Below are positions 31,701-41,234 of a DNA stretch of 64,000 nucleotides, piece by piece. The position numbers and the translations under genes are program-made. Positions within the stretch are counted from its first letter, which is position 1. Each line of letters begins with the position of its first letter. Source of the stretch: Nocardia vinacea NBRC 16497 (GTDB lineage Bacteria > Actinomycetota > Actinomycetes > Mycobacteriales > Mycobacteriaceae); NCBI RefSeq assembly GCF_000308835.1, contig NZ_BAGN01000427.1, positions 64 to 64,063 of the forward strand, given 5' to 3'. The notes beneath the pieces were generated by a model that was given only the letters and a program-made list of their open reading frames with translations, was not told the DNA's origin and made no database searches.

Positions 31701-32714
31701 TCATCCTGTTCGCCATCCCCGTCGGCGGTGCTCGAAGAACTCCGCGGCGCGGCGGATCGAATTCTCCACCGGCTCGGGCTTCCAGCCGAGTTCACGCTCG
31801 GCCTTGCCGTGGTCGAGCGGCGACATCAATTCGGCCATACGCAAACCGACTGTGGCGAATGGGAGGTCGCGGTTCACCAAACGGGCCGCGAGGTCGTTGC
31901 CGCGGGCAGCGAGGTAGAGCATTCCCAGGGGTAAGCCGATGCGCGGTGCGCGGACTCCCACAGCATCAGCGGCGATCGCATGGACCTCGCGACTGCTCAG
32001 GTAGCGGTCGGAAACGATGTACCGCTCGCCCGGACGGCCGTGGGAGCCCGCGAGGACCATCGCACGCGCGGCGTCCTCGATCCCGACTACCTCCGAGGAG
32101 AAGTCGAAATAGAAGGGGAACCGCCCGGCGGCGACCCGGGCGATCACCGAACCGTGCGGTGTCGGCGCCCAGTCGCCGGGGCCATAGGTCGTGGACACGC
32201 ACATGGCTACTGCCGGGAGGGAATTCTCCCGAAAGTAGCGCATGACGAGATCCTCGGCCGCGACTCTGGCCGCGATGTACGGACCGCCGTCGTCCCAATT
32301 GTGCGGGTCGGCCTCGGTGACCGGACCTTGGTCGCTGATGGCCAGCGTTCCCGCGGTACTGGTGAAGACGAATTTGTCCAAACCGGCCGCGGTGGCGGCG
32401 TCCAGCACATGTCGCAAACCCTCGACATTGGTGCGGAACAGGGGCGCCGGATCGCGCAACCACATCCGTGCGTCCACGACACAGTAGTAGACGACGTCAC
32501 ACCCCTTCATCGCCGAACGCAGTCCGGTGTCATCGAAGACGTCACCGTAAACGCGTTCGACATCGAGGTCGTCGATCCCCAGCGTCGAACTGGTGGGGCG
32601 CAACATCACCCGCACGTTTGCTCCGTCGGTCGCCAACCGCCGGGTCACATGGCTTCCCAAGAATCCGCTGGCCCCGATGACCAGCTTCTTCGACCGTGTC
32701 ATAGCCGCCGACAT
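31701..32714 (-). CDS. Extended SDR / 3-beta-HSD-like NAD(P)-dependent epimerase/dehydratase
   Basis: A 337-residue extended SDR that starts KKLVIGASGFLGSHVTRRLA (GxxGxxG cofactor motif) and continues with the substrate-domain pattern of NAD-dependent epimerases and 3-beta-hydroxysteroid dehydrogenases (VYGDVFDDTGLRSAMKGCDV, FVFTSTAGTLAISD). The usual YxxxK reads YIAAR here, with Arg in place of Lys. It is the last gene of the mce operon and begins three bases after the preceding SDR stop. With an SDR and a P450 beside it, oxidation of a hydroxy-steroid- or terpenoid-like substrate taken up by the Mce system is likely (inference). Confidence 0.88.
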   Translation of the reverse strand: MSAAMTRSKKLVIGASGFLGSHVTRRLATDGANVRVMLRPTSSTLGIDDLDVERVYGDVFDDTGLRSAMKGCDVVYYCVVDARMWLRDPAPLFRTNVEGLRHVLDAATAAGLDKFVFTSTAGTLAISDQGPVTEADPHNWDDGGPYIAARVAAEDLVMRYFRENSLPAVAMCVSTTYGPGDWAPTPHGSVIARVAAGRFPFYFDFSSEVVGIEDAARAMVLAGSHGRPGERYIVSDRYLSSREVHAIAADAVGVRAPRIGLPLGMLYLAARGNDLAARLVNRDLPFATVGLRMAELMSPLDHGKAERELGWKPEPVENSIRRAAEFFEHRRRGWRTG

Positions 32715-32716
32715 AC

Positions 32717-33553
32717 CTACTTCAGCATGCTGCCCGCGTCGATCGGCAAAGGTACGCCGGTCACGTAGCGGGACTCGTCCGATGCCAGGTAGAGCACCGC
32801 ATTGCTGATGTCGATCGGATCCACCCACGGCACCGGAAGGGTGTGGAACATTTGGCAGATCGGCTCGAGATCCTTCGGCCCCGGGTTCTCCAGGTCGGGG
32901 CGGAACAGCTTGAAAGTCCCCTCGTTCAGCAACATATCTGTGCTGACATGAGTGGGATGCACCGAATTGACCCGGATCGAGTGCTGCCCCAATTCGACGG
33001 CGAAGGTTCGCATGAGACCGACCACACCGTGCTTGGCCGCGACGTAGTGTCCGACGTGCGGGTACGCCTTGAGACCACCGACCGAGCTGGTGAGGATGAC
33101 CGAGCCGCCACGACCGGCCGCGATCATATGCGGCGCACCAGCTTTCACGGTTTTCCATACGCCACCGAGGTTGACGCCGATCATGTCGTCCCACAGGTTT
33201 TCCTCGAGATCGACCAGCAGACCACCTTCGTTGCCGATGCCCGCGTTCGCGATGATGATGTCCAGCCGACCAAGCTGCTCGACGCCACTGTCCACCGCCG
33301 CCTTCAGCGCCGCGTAGTCGCGCACGTCGACCTCGGCAGTGACGACGCGCCGACCTTCGGCCTTGACGAGATCGGCGGTGGTCGCCAGATCCGCCGGGGT
33401 CGGCATCGGAAAAGGCACGTTGTCCAGCTGTTTACAAACGTCGACGGCAATGATGTCGGCGCCCTCCTGCGCCAGCCGCACGGCGTGGCTGCGGCCCTGG
33501 CCGCGTGCCGCGCCGGTAATGAATGCGACCTTTCCTTCGACCCGTCCGGTCAT
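32717..33553 (-). CDS. Mycofactocin-coupled SDR family oxidoreductase
   Basis: A 278-residue SDR with the signature of mycofactocin-dependent enzymes: the start GRVEGKVAFITGAARGQGRS, then HAVRLAQEGADIIAVDVC, the insert after it, ILTSSVGGL with the catalytic Ser, and HYVAAKHGV with YxxxK. Enzymes of this type hold NAD tightly and use mycofactocin as the external electron acceptor. AGAGG five bases before the ATG fixes the start. It sits between the P450 and the epimerase in the mce operon and probably oxidises an alcohol formed by the P450. Confidence 0.93.
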   Translation of the reverse strand: MTGRVEGKVAFITGAARGQGRSHAVRLAQEGADIIAVDVCKQLDNVPFPMPTPADLATTADLVKAEGRRVVTAEVDVRDYAALKAAVDSGVEQLGRLDIIIANAGIGNEGGLLVDLEENLWDDMIGVNLGGVWKTVKAGAPHMIAAGRGGSVILTSSVGGLKAYPHVGHYVAAKHGVVGLMRTFAVELGQHSIRVNSVHPTHVSTDMLLNEGTFKLFRPDLENPGPKDLEPICQMFHTLPVPWVDPIDISNAVLYLASDESRYVTGVPLPIDAGSMLK

Positions 33554-33585
33554 GATTACCTCTATTCGTAGTGTTGATTCGTTGG

Positions 33586-34788
33586 TCAGGAAGTGAAGGC
33601 GGGCAACGTTTCCCAGCCGCGGACGGTCGAAGTGGGCGACAGCTTGGTATTGGCCGTGTCGACCTCCCACTCGGGGAACCGCGCCAAGATCTCCTCCAGC
33701 GCGATCCGCCCCTCCAACCGAGCCAACGCCGACCCCATGCAGTAGTGCGTGCCCACGCTGAAGGTCAGGTGTTGGCGGGTATCCCGATGGATGTCGAAAA
33801 CATCGCCGTCCGTTGGGAATTGCCGGTGGTCTCGGTTCGCCGCACCGATGAGCATCATCATGACGCTGCCCTCCGGAACCGTCCGGCCGTGCAGTTCGAC
33901 ATCCCGGGTCACATAGCGCGCGACGTGCGGTGCGGGTGGTTCGAACCTGAGCAGTTCCTCGACCGCGTTCGGAATGAGCCGCGGATTCTCGACCAGCTCA
34001 CGCCGTTGGTCGGGATGTTCGGCGAGCACCTTGCCCGCCCAACCGATCAGCCTCGTTGTGGTCTCGTTACCGGCGCCGGCTACTACATTGACGTAGATCA
34101 GCAACTCGTCGCGGGTGAGTCGCCGCACGGTTCCGGTCTCGTCCTCGAATTCCACGTTGAGCAGTTCGGTCATAATGTCGTCGGACGGGTGCTCCGCACG
34201 CCAATCGATATACGCGGAGAAGATTTCGCCGGTCGCCAGCCCCTCCGAGGCAGCCTTCATCGGCTGGCCTTCCTCGGTCCGCATCTGATCGTTCGCGAAG
34301 TCTCGGATGGCTTCCTGGTCCTCCTCCGGAATCCCGAGCAGCATGCCGATCGTGCGCATCGGCATCTGTGCGCCGATATCGGCGATGAAATCCAGCCGAC
34401 CGGTGCCGACCAGCGGATCCAGGCTGCGGACGCAGAATTGACGAATCTTGTCCTCGAGTTCCCGGATCTTGCGCGGAGTGAACATGCGGGACAAGAGCTT
34501 TCGGTGGATGTCGTGGACCGGCGGATCCTCGAAGATCAGAATTCCCGGCGGCATCTCGATTCCGGCCTTGATCAGCTCGAGGATGGCTCCGCGGGCGGAA
34601 CTGTAGGTGCCCGTGTCGAGCAATCCCGCATTCACATCGGCCCACCGGCTGATCGCGTAGAAGTCGTGCTGCTCGTTGTAATAGAGGGGCAGTTCGTCGC
34701 GGAGCCGCTTGAACATCGGGTAGGGATCAGCGTTGAGTTGGACATCGTATGGGTCGTAGTAGATGTCTCTGATCGCACTGGTAGTCAC
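33586..34788 (-). CDS. Cytochrome P450
   Basis: A 400-residue soluble bacterial P450. The I-helix oxygen-activation motif is VVAGAGNETTT (235-245), the K-helix ExxR is in AVEELLR (275-281) and the haem loop is FSVGTHYCMG with Cys350. No membrane anchor is present, as normal for actinobacteria. It lies within the mce operon, 66 bp after the Mas gene and 32 bp before the mycofactocin-type SDR. This suggests hydroxylation of the compound imported by the Mce complex, for example a steroid or terpenoid. Redox partners are not encoded here. Confidence 0.95.
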   Translation of the reverse strand: MTTSAIRDIYYDPYDVQLNADPYPMFKRLRDELPLYYNEQHDFYAISRWADVNAGLLDTGTYSSARGAILELIKAGIEMPPGILIFEDPPVHDIHRKLLSRMFTPRKIRELEDKIRQFCVRSLDPLVGTGRLDFIADIGAQMPMRTIGMLLGIPEEDQEAIRDFANDQMRTEEGQPMKAASEGLATGEIFSAYIDWRAEHPSDDIMTELLNVEFEDETGTVRRLTRDELLIYVNVVAGAGNETTTRLIGWAGKVLAEHPDQRRELVENPRLIPNAVEELLRFEPPAPHVARYVTRDVELHGRTVPEGSVMMMLIGAANRDHRQFPTDGDVFDIHRDTRQHLTFSVGTHYCMGSALARLEGRIALEEILARFPEWEVDTANTKLSPTSTVRGWETLPAFTS

Positions 34789-34854
34789 GGAGATTCACCT
34801 CTCCTTCTCGAATTTCGACATTGCATTTATTTGTTGGATGGCCGGACCGAGCGC

Positions 34855-35589
34855 CTAGGGCAGCTCGACCTTGCTCGTCAGCCACCGACCGTCGACGCGG
34901 TCCATGGTCATCAAGATGCGGTTGCGGTCGACGCGGGGCGTCGGGTTGGTCACGTTCGTGATCTCGGCGTCGACGAACAGCATGATCACGGCCTGGTTCT
35001 CGGAAGCGGACTGCACACTCGCGGCGACGACGTGTCCCTTGCTCACCGACTTGGCCTGCAGCAGCATCGGTTTGAGCTGATCCGCCGACTTGCTGTACAT
35101 GCTCTTGAATTCCCCGGTCGCCCCGTTCAGGACGGTCGCGAAATCGCTGTCGATATGCGAGGAGTCGATGCTGGTCAGGGCCGTCGCAAAGTCCTGGGCG
35201 GCCGCCAACGCCGCCGTGCCCGCGGCTTGGCGATCGTTGCGGGTCTCGAGTTTCCAGCCGAACACCGCCGCGAGTATGACCGAAACCACGACGAGCAGCA
35301 GCAGGATCCCGGTCAGCGGGCGTGGCTGCAATCGGCGCCACGAGCGGCCGGATTTCCCGGTACCCTCGGCGGCGTCCGCGACCGCGACCACGCCGTCCTC
35401 AGCCGCGGCGGCGTTTTCAGTTGCGTACTCACCGGCGTCGGACGCTTCCGCGCCGACAGTCGATGGTGCCGAATCATCATGACTCTCATCGGGATTCGTG
35501 GCTGACACCGGGTCGGACACCGCACTCGCGCCGTCGGACGACACCGAGTCGTCGACCTTGTCCATTGCCATCACCGAGCTCTTGTTCAT
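34855..35589 (-). CDS. Mce-associated membrane protein (Mas)
   Basis: A 244-residue protein with a long acidic, low-complexity N-terminus (about 80 residues rich in Asp, Ser, Ala), one membrane span (PLTGILLLLVVVSVILAAVF) and a C-terminal extracytoplasmic NTF2-like domain (TALTSIDSSHIDSDFATVLN ... IMLFVDAEITN). This is the layout of Mas/Mam proteins that accompany mce operons and help assemble or stabilise Mce complexes. GGAGACAAGG precedes the ATG. It follows mceF directly. Confidence 0.88.
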   Translation of the reverse strand: MNKSSVMAMDKVDDSVSSDGASAVSDPVSATNPDESHDDSAPSTVGAEASDAGEYATENAAAAEDGVVAVADAAEGTGKSGRSWRRLQPRPLTGILLLLVVVSVILAAVFGWKLETRNDRQAAGTAALAAAQDFATALTSIDSSHIDSDFATVLNGATGEFKSMYSKSADQLKPMLLQAKSVSKGHVVAASVQSASENQAVIMLFVDAEITNVTNPTPRVDRNRILMTMDRVDGRWLTSKVELP

Positions 35590-35627
35590 CCTTGTCTCCT
35601 GTTCACAATCGTCGTTCCCCCGATGCG

Positions 35628-36890
35628 CTATCCCCCTTGCACGAATGGGCCGCCGTAGGTCGGTGGTACGGAGTACGGCCCGGTCGGTGTCGGGTCCGCG
35701 CGCTGCTGCGGATCCACGCCGGGTGGGATGGTCGCCGTGTTGTCGCCGGGCGGCCGGGGCGCGTTCGCCGCGCCACGTGGCATCAGCGACGGGTCGGTAT
35801 TCGTACACCGGGCGTGCAGGTAGGGTTCCGGGGAATCCGGAATGGTGCCTGGGAGGCGCGGCAGGTCGTAGTCGCACGCGTACTTCGGGTAGACACTCGC
35901 AATGGCCCACACCCCTCCGTCGTGCAGGGCCGAGATGATGGCATCGAGCGTCGAGCCGGTGCGCTGCTGTGGGAAGAAGAATTCTTGCAGCGCCGGCACG
36001 TGTACGTAGGCCATCTGTGAGGTGGTGGCCAGGTTGCCCAGCAGCTGCACCATGGTCGGCGAGTTGTCGGCGATGATCTTGTCCACGGCGGTAAGCGCGG
36101 CCGGTGTGTTGTCGACCAGGGTCTGGTAACCGCCGGTCATCGAGCCGACTCCGGCCATCGTCTGTGCCAGGTTGGCGGCGGTCGCCTGCAGCCCCGGAGC
36201 GGCGTCGCGCAGCGTGAAGAGCACTGACTTACTGTTATGCAGTAGCGAAACCGTCTGCGGCAGAACCGAATCCAGGGTAGAGAGCAGCAACATACCGCCG
36301 TCGACGATGGCGGCCAGTTTCTCGGGTGCTGCCGAACTCGCGCCGAGTTCGCGCACTATCGCCTCGATCTGGGCCGGATCCAGCTGCGCCAGCGTGCCGC
36401 TCATGCTGGCGAGCATGGTGGCCAACGTGACCGGTGTGGATGTCCGCTCTTTGGCGACGACGTCGCCGTCGGCCAGATACGGCCCGTTCTCGGATGCGGG
36501 CAGGAAGTCCAGATATTGTTCGCCAGCCGCCGACAACGAGGCAACCCGAACCTCGCCGGTACGCGGGATCCGCACACGGGAGCGGATGTCGGCAACGGCG
36601 ACGACCTTCTCGCCGTCAACGCCCACCGACCGCACGCGGCCAACCCGGACGCCGCGCAGCGTGACGTCCTGACCGGGCAGCAGGCCGCCGGATTGGGCCA
36701 GTTCGACCCGCACCTGGTACTGCGACCGGAACGGATCGAGTTGCAGGGAGCCCAACAGCAGGTACCCGAGCCCGAGGACCAGAACGAGCAGTAGGCCGAT
36801 GCACGAGGTCAGCAGGCGGTGGCGCGACATTTGCCGCACCGTGTACACCAGCGCCCGCGCGGGTGGTTCCAAAATTACGGCTGTTTTCAT
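35628..36890 (-). CDS. mceF: MceF family protein
   Basis: A 420-residue Mce protein, sixth of the set. One N-terminal span (RLLTSCIGLLLVLVLGLGYL) is followed by the MlaD/Mce domain (YQVRVELAQSGGLLPGQDVT, LRGVRVGRVRSVGVDG) and a long helical region, which in related proteins forms the tubular channel across the periplasm. The tail is Pro-rich (GPYSVPPTYGGPFVQGG). Its ATG overlaps the mceE stop by 4 bp. It would contribute to the hexameric Mce lipid-transport assembly. Confidence 0.92.
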   Translation of the reverse strand: MKTAVILEPPARALVYTVRQMSRHRLLTSCIGLLLVLVLGLGYLLLGSLQLDPFRSQYQVRVELAQSGGLLPGQDVTLRGVRVGRVRSVGVDGEKVVAVADIRSRVRIPRTGEVRVASLSAAGEQYLDFLPASENGPYLADGDVVAKERTSTPVTLATMLASMSGTLAQLDPAQIEAIVRELGASSAAPEKLAAIVDGGMLLLSTLDSVLPQTVSLLHNSKSVLFTLRDAAPGLQATAANLAQTMAGVGSMTGGYQTLVDNTPAALTAVDKIIADNSPTMVQLLGNLATTSQMAYVHVPALQEFFFPQQRTGSTLDAIISALHDGGVWAIASVYPKYACDYDLPRLPGTIPDSPEPYLHARCTNTDPSLMPRGAANAPRPPGDNTATIPPGVDPQQRADPTPTGPYSVPPTYGGPFVQGG

Positions 36891-38008
36891 CGGCCTGGCT
36901 CGACTTTTTCTCGCAAGCGGTTGAGGGTGTATTCCAGCGACCCGATGAAGTTCACCCAATCGGTCGCGTCCGGCATTCTGGCGCCGGAATCGGTCGGAGT
37001 ATTCGGATCCGGCAACGCACCGATCGCGAGCCGGGCGACATCGACATTCACGTGCGCCGACGACGCACTCGTCACTTTCATGATCAGCGGGATAAGCCCG
37101 ATAAGTGCGTCGAGGTTTGCGTCAGGATTGTTCGCTGCGGTGTTCATGCCGTCGGCCAGCAAATTGACCGATTCCATCAAGCTGCGGTCGTTCGTGCCGT
37201 TCACCGAGGGGTACCGGGCAATCTGCTGGGTGATCCGGTTCACCTGCCCGACCAGATCGATGATGCCGCGGGTGTTATCGCCGATGACCTGCAGAGCCGG
37301 TCCGGCCGCGGCGAGGACGTCGCTGACGTCGGCCCGCTGCGTCGCGATCGTCGCGCTCAGATCGCCGGTCGCCGCCAGGATTTCGCGGATCCGGTCGGAC
37401 CGGGTCGAGAGGTTTTTCACCAATTGCCTGGTCTGCTCGATCATCTCGGCCAGGCGGTCACCGCGACCGCCGACGGCCGCGCCGAGGCTGTTGGCCAGGC
37501 TGGTGAAGTTCTCGATGGCACCACCGTTGACGAACAAGGCCGCTCTGGTGAGCACTTCCTCGATGGTCGCCGCAGCCGACGTCGACTTCAGCGGAATTCG
37601 CGCGCCGTCGCCCAGATCGGGAGCCGCAGGATCCGGCTCGGCGGGCGGCGTAAGTGCGACGAACACGTCACCCATCGGTGTGGCCGAACGCAATTCGGCG
37701 GTGGTTCCCCCGGGCAACCGCACACCGGATTTGATCCGCATCACGACCACGGCCGTGTAATTTTCGGCCTGCATCGACTGGACTTCACCGATATCGGCGC
37801 CGTTGAGCCGGACCTTCGCTTTGGCCGGCAGGTTGAGCGCGTTGGCGAAGGTGGCCGTCAAGGAATAGCTGTCGCCGCCGATGCCCGGCGCCGGTAATGG
37901 GAGCTTGTCCAGGGTCACCGAACACGCGGTGGCCGAGCAGGCAGCGGCTGACACCGCCACCACCGCGGTCATGCGGAGAAGGCGTTGTCGCGAACCGAAT
38001 TTCGTCAT
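36887..38008 (-). CDS. mceE: MceE family lipoprotein
   Basis: A 373-residue Mce lipoprotein, equivalent to LprK-type MceE. The signal peptide ends at SATAC, after which the mature sequence SVTLDKLPLPAPGIGGDSYS matches the MceE consensus. Then come the Mce domain (ATFANALNLPAKAKVRLNGA) and helical segments. It overlaps mceF by 4 bp and starts 16 bp after the mceD stop. The lipid anchor would fix it to the outer face of the inner membrane. Confidence 0.92.
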   Translation of the reverse strand: MTKFGSRQRLLRMTAVVAVSAAACSATACSVTLDKLPLPAPGIGGDSYSLTATFANALNLPAKAKVRLNGADIGEVQSMQAENYTAVVVMRIKSGVRLPGGTTAELRSATPMGDVFVALTPPAEPDPAAPDLGDGARIPLKSTSAAATIEEVLTRAALFVNGGAIENFTSLANSLGAAVGGRGDRLAEMIEQTRQLVKNLSTRSDRIREILAATGDLSATIATQRADVSDVLAAAGPALQVIGDNTRGIIDLVGQVNRITQQIARYPSVNGTNDRSLMESVNLLADGMNTAANNPDANLDALIGLIPLIMKVTSASSAHVNVDVARLAIGALPDPNTPTDSGARMPDATDWVNFIGSLEYTLNRLREKVEPGR

Positions 38009-38024
38009 AATCGAGTCATCTCTG

Positions 38025-39140
38025 CTATTTCGGCGGTGCGCCGGCCATGACCGCGAGCATCTGGCCGATACCGAAGTCGGGACCCATATCACGCGCGGTT
38101 CCGGTCGCACAGCCGAGCTCCTTAAGCCCCAACAGGTTGCAAACCGTCTTCAGCATCTGGCCGTCGAGGAAGAACCTGTTCAAATCGACCGTGGCGCGCA
38201 GTGCGCCGATATTCTGGTCGATCGCGTTGTAGGCGTTGTCGGTCACCAGCGGAAAGACGTCGAGAAATTCCGCTAGATTGTCGTTGTAGTCGGCCATGGA
38301 TTTGGTGATCGTGTTCGAATTCGAAGCCAGCGCCCGCAGATTTCCTTGATTACGCTGCAGCAGATCGGTCATCGCGATGATGATCTGATTCAGTTTCGCC
38401 CCGGTGTCCCCGGCTCCCAGGTGCTGGTCGGCGAGAATATCGCTGAGCGTCCGCACACCGGAACCGAATTCGCGCAATGCCTGATCATTGCGGGCCGCGG
38501 CCGCGGTCAAGGCATCGAGATTCTGTACGACCGAGGTAACCGCGGCACGGGTCGCGGCCCCGTTGTCCGGGCCGAGTTGCATTGCGCGCGACAGTTCGCT
38601 CATCGCATCGCGCAGATTGTTCCCGTTGTCGGCCACGATCTGCGAGCCGACGTCGAGCAGACCACCGACCGGTCCCTGGCCTTTGCCGTCCCCACCCAGC
38701 GAGGTGGACAGTTTGTCGGCCATCGCGAGCAGGCTGTCGAATTCCACCGGGGTCCTGGTTCGATCGGTGGTCAGGACAGTGTGGTCGGCCAGCGCCGGAC
38801 CGTCGCGATATACCGGAGTGAGTTCTATGTGCCGGTCGGTCAGCACGGAGTCCGACACGACAACCGCCTGGGCATCGGCCGGAATCTTGACCCATTTGTC
38901 GATATCCATGGTGACGTCGACGTGCGTCGCTCGCGCCTGGATGTCGACGACTTTGCCGACCCGCATACCGAGCACCGAGACGGCGTTGCCGGTGTACAAG
39001 CCATTCGCATTCGCGAACTGCGCGGTAATCGTCATGGAGGTATCGGTCAGCCCGCCGAACGGGCCGCTGGAACATCCGGCGACCACGGCGCCGATGAGGG
39101 CGACGGTCGCCAGCTTCACTCCTCGGATCACGCTATTCAT
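38025..39140 (-). CDS. mceD: MceD family protein with a lipobox-like signal
   Basis: A 371-residue Mce protein in the fourth position. The N-terminus VALIGAVVAGCSSGPFGGL contains a lipobox, so this protein, like MceE, may be a lipoprotein. Classical MceD proteins have an uncleaved anchor instead. The Mce domain follows (TAQFANANGLYTGNAVSVLG, MRVGKVVDIQA), then the helical channel-forming part ending with Cys-containing TVCNLLGLKELGC. It overlaps mceC by 4 bp (ATGA), showing translational coupling. Confidence 0.9.
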   Translation of the reverse strand: MNSVIRGVKLATVALIGAVVAGCSSGPFGGLTDTSMTITAQFANANGLYTGNAVSVLGMRVGKVVDIQARATHVDVTMDIDKWVKIPADAQAVVVSDSVLTDRHIELTPVYRDGPALADHTVLTTDRTRTPVEFDSLLAMADKLSTSLGGDGKGQGPVGGLLDVGSQIVADNGNNLRDAMSELSRAMQLGPDNGAATRAAVTSVVQNLDALTAAAARNDQALREFGSGVRTLSDILADQHLGAGDTGAKLNQIIIAMTDLLQRNQGNLRALASNSNTITKSMADYNDNLAEFLDVFPLVTDNAYNAIDQNIGALRATVDLNRFFLDGQMLKTVCNLLGLKELGCATGTARDMGPDFGIGQMLAVMAGAPPK

Positions 39141-40189
39141 TTGCAGTCCTGGAAGTACGGTTGCTGGTTCACTTGTTTCGCGTATCCGCTCAGTGCGCAC
39201 ATGAAGGAGTCGATGAAGGCGCCGTCGGGCGCATTGGCCGCCAGTTCCTGGCCGGACCCCGATGCGTTCGCGAACAACCGCCACGGCACCGGCAGGATCT
39301 GCAGGATGTTGCGCAACAGGTCGTCGTGCCCGGCGATCATTGCCGTCATCTGCGTCAGATCGGTGATCAGTTGCTGGATTTCCGGCCCGTCGTCCACCGC
39401 GATGGGCTTCAGCTGTTGGACCAGAGTGGTAGCGGCGTTCAGCAGTGCTTCGATGGCCTGCCGCCGAGAAATAATTTGCTCCAATACATTTCGGCCCTGA
39501 CCGACCATGGCCGCCAGTTCCGCCTGCTGCTCGTGCAGCACCTCGAGCACCTCATCGGTACCGTTGAGCAGCGAACCGATCTGGGTGCGCCGATCGGCGA
39601 TCACCGAGGACAGCGACCTGATGTTGCCGAGGATTTCGGGCATCAACGCAGGTGTACCGCGCAGTTGCTCGGACAAGGCGTTCATCGTCTGCGCGACTCG
39701 ATCGGCATCGATGCTGCTGAAGGTCGTAGTGGCATTCTGCAGCGCGGTTTGCAGGTCGTAGGGCACCTCGGTGCGAGACAGCGCGATCGAATTGCCGCGC
39801 AGGTGCCCCGCCCCGGCGGGACGGAGTTCGACATAGCGCGACCCCAGCAGCGTCGTCAGTTTGATGGCGGCCCCGGTATCGGATCCAAGCGGTAGGTCGC
39901 GCCGCAGCTTCATGGTCACCACCACGTGGTCCCCGGCCAGCCGCGTCCCGGTCACGGTGCCGACCTGGATACCGGCGAGGGTGACCGCATCGCCGGAGCC
40001 CAGACCTGCGGCCTGCGCGAAATCGGCCCGGTAAGTCTGCTCACCGAGGTGCAGTGAATTCACGAATACCGTCACCCCGACCACCACCGCGACCACGGTG
40101 ACCGCGACCAAGCCGATTCCCAGTTTGCTGCGGTCCTCGAGCGGGCGGCCGCGCATCCGCTGCCACACAGTTTTCAGTCGTCGTATCAT
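39137..40189 (-). CDS. mceC: MceC family protein
   Basis: A 350-residue Mce protein with an N-terminal anchor (LGIGLVAVTVVAVVVGVTVF) and the Mce domain RADFAQAAGLGSGDAVTLAG followed by IQVGTVTGTRL. A long helical region comes next, with a C-terminal Cys motif (SFMCALSGYAK ... YFQDCK). GAGG precedes the chosen ATG, seven bases beyond the mceB stop. It is one of the six different Mce subunits of this operon. Confidence 0.92.
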   Translation of the reverse strand: MIRRLKTVWQRMRGRPLEDRSKLGIGLVAVTVVAVVVGVTVFVNSLHLGEQTYRADFAQAAGLGSGDAVTLAGIQVGTVTGTRLAGDHVVVTMKLRRDLPLGSDTGAAIKLTTLLGSRYVELRPAGAGHLRGNSIALSRTEVPYDLQTALQNATTTFSSIDADRVAQTMNALSEQLRGTPALMPEILGNIRSLSSVIADRRTQIGSLLNGTDEVLEVLHEQQAELAAMVGQGRNVLEQIISRRQAIEALLNAATTLVQQLKPIAVDDGPEIQQLITDLTQMTAMIAGHDDLLRNILQILPVPWRLFANASGSGQELAANAPDGAFIDSFMCALSGYAKQVNQQPYFQDCK

Positions 40190-40196
40190 CGCTGCC

Positions 40197-41234
40197 TCAC
40201 CTGCAGATCGCCGAGTTCTCGACCTTGCCGCCGGGGTTGCTCGCCCCAAGAATCGCCGCGAGCAGCGGATCGAATCCGGGCAGCATGCTCACCTGCACAT
40301 CGCAGGGGTAGGCGTCCACATAGGCGCCGTTGTCGGTAACGCGGGCCATTCCCTTCAGCAGGAACGGCAAATTGAAACCCAGCTCGGCGAACTTCTGCTT
40401 GTTGTCCATGAAGTGCTGGGCGAATCCCGGTTGCCGATCGACGAACGCATTGATCGAGGGACTGGCACCGCGCACTACTTCCGCGGCGCGGCCCAGCACT
40501 CCGGAGATCGAATCGACCTGCTCGAACAGGACATCACGCTGCTGCGCCAGCGCGTCGAAGATCCTGCGCGTCTGCTGCAGCACCGTCTTCAGGTTGCCGC
40601 TCTGCTTGGACATATCACCCAGTACCGCACCGAGATTGTCGATCACCTGACCCAGCATCTGGTCCGGCCCCGCGAATGCCTGTGCGAGCGAGGCGGTTTC
40701 GGCGATCAAGGTGGTGATCGCACCATCGTCACCTTGCAGTGCCCGCACCACCGCGGCACTGATGTTGTCGACCTGTTGCGGATCGAGCACGCTGAACAGT
40801 GGCTCGAATCCGTTGAGCAGCTTCGAAATATCGAACGACGGCTCGGTGTGCTCGACCGGGATCTGCCCGCCTGTCGGTAACACCTTCGGATCACCGAATT
40901 CCCGCAGCGACAGTCCGATATAGCGCTGCCCGATGAGATTCTGATAGGTGACCGACGCTGCCGTGTTGCCGTACAACACCTGGCCCCGCTGGACCTCGAA
41001 GGTCACCTTCGCGCGGGTGCCCTCGAGTTCGACGGCTTTTACTCGGCCGACTCGCACCCCGGCCATGCGCACGTCGTCGCGCGCATGCAATCCCGATACG
41101 TCGGTGAAGATCGCGGAGTACGTGTCGGTCTGCCCGCTGACGTCACGTGACAGCGTGACATACATCATCCAGGTCAGCCCGACCGAGACCACCAGGAACA
41201 AGATCAGGCCGAGCAACGGTTTGCGGTAGCTCAT
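40197..41234 (-). CDS. mceB: MceB family protein
   Basis: A 345-residue Mce protein with an N-terminal anchor (LLGLILFLVVSVGLTWMMYV) and the Mce domain (YSAIFTDVSGLHARDDVRMA, GVRVGRVKAVELEGT). The helical region includes DPQQVDNISAAVVRALQGDD, characteristic of MceB, and the C-terminus has conserved Cys (YPCDVQ, ENSAICR). Its ATG overlaps the mceA stop by 4 bp. Confidence 0.92.
   Translation of the reverse strand: MSYRKPLLGLILFLVVSVGLTWMMYVTLSRDVSGQTDTYSAIFTDVSGLHARDDVRMAGVRVGRVKAVELEGTRAKVTFEVQRGQVLYGNTAASVTYQNLIGQRYIGLSLREFGDPKVLPTGGQIPVEHTEPSFDISKLLNGFEPLFSVLDPQQVDNISAAVVRALQGDDGAITTLIAETASLAQAFAGPDQMLGQVIDNLGAVLGDMSKQSGNLKTVLQQTRRIFDALAQQRDVLFEQVDSISGVLGRAAEVVRGASPSINAFVDRQPGFAQHFMDNKQKFAELGFNLPFLLKGMARVTDNGAYVDAYPCDVQVSMLPGFDPLLAAILGASNPGGKVENSAICR

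Noticed and set aside
33571..35505. Very long (644-codon) open frame on the plus strand
   Set aside because: It is antisense to the P450 and Mas genes, has no domain, and is explained by high GC content suppressing stops.
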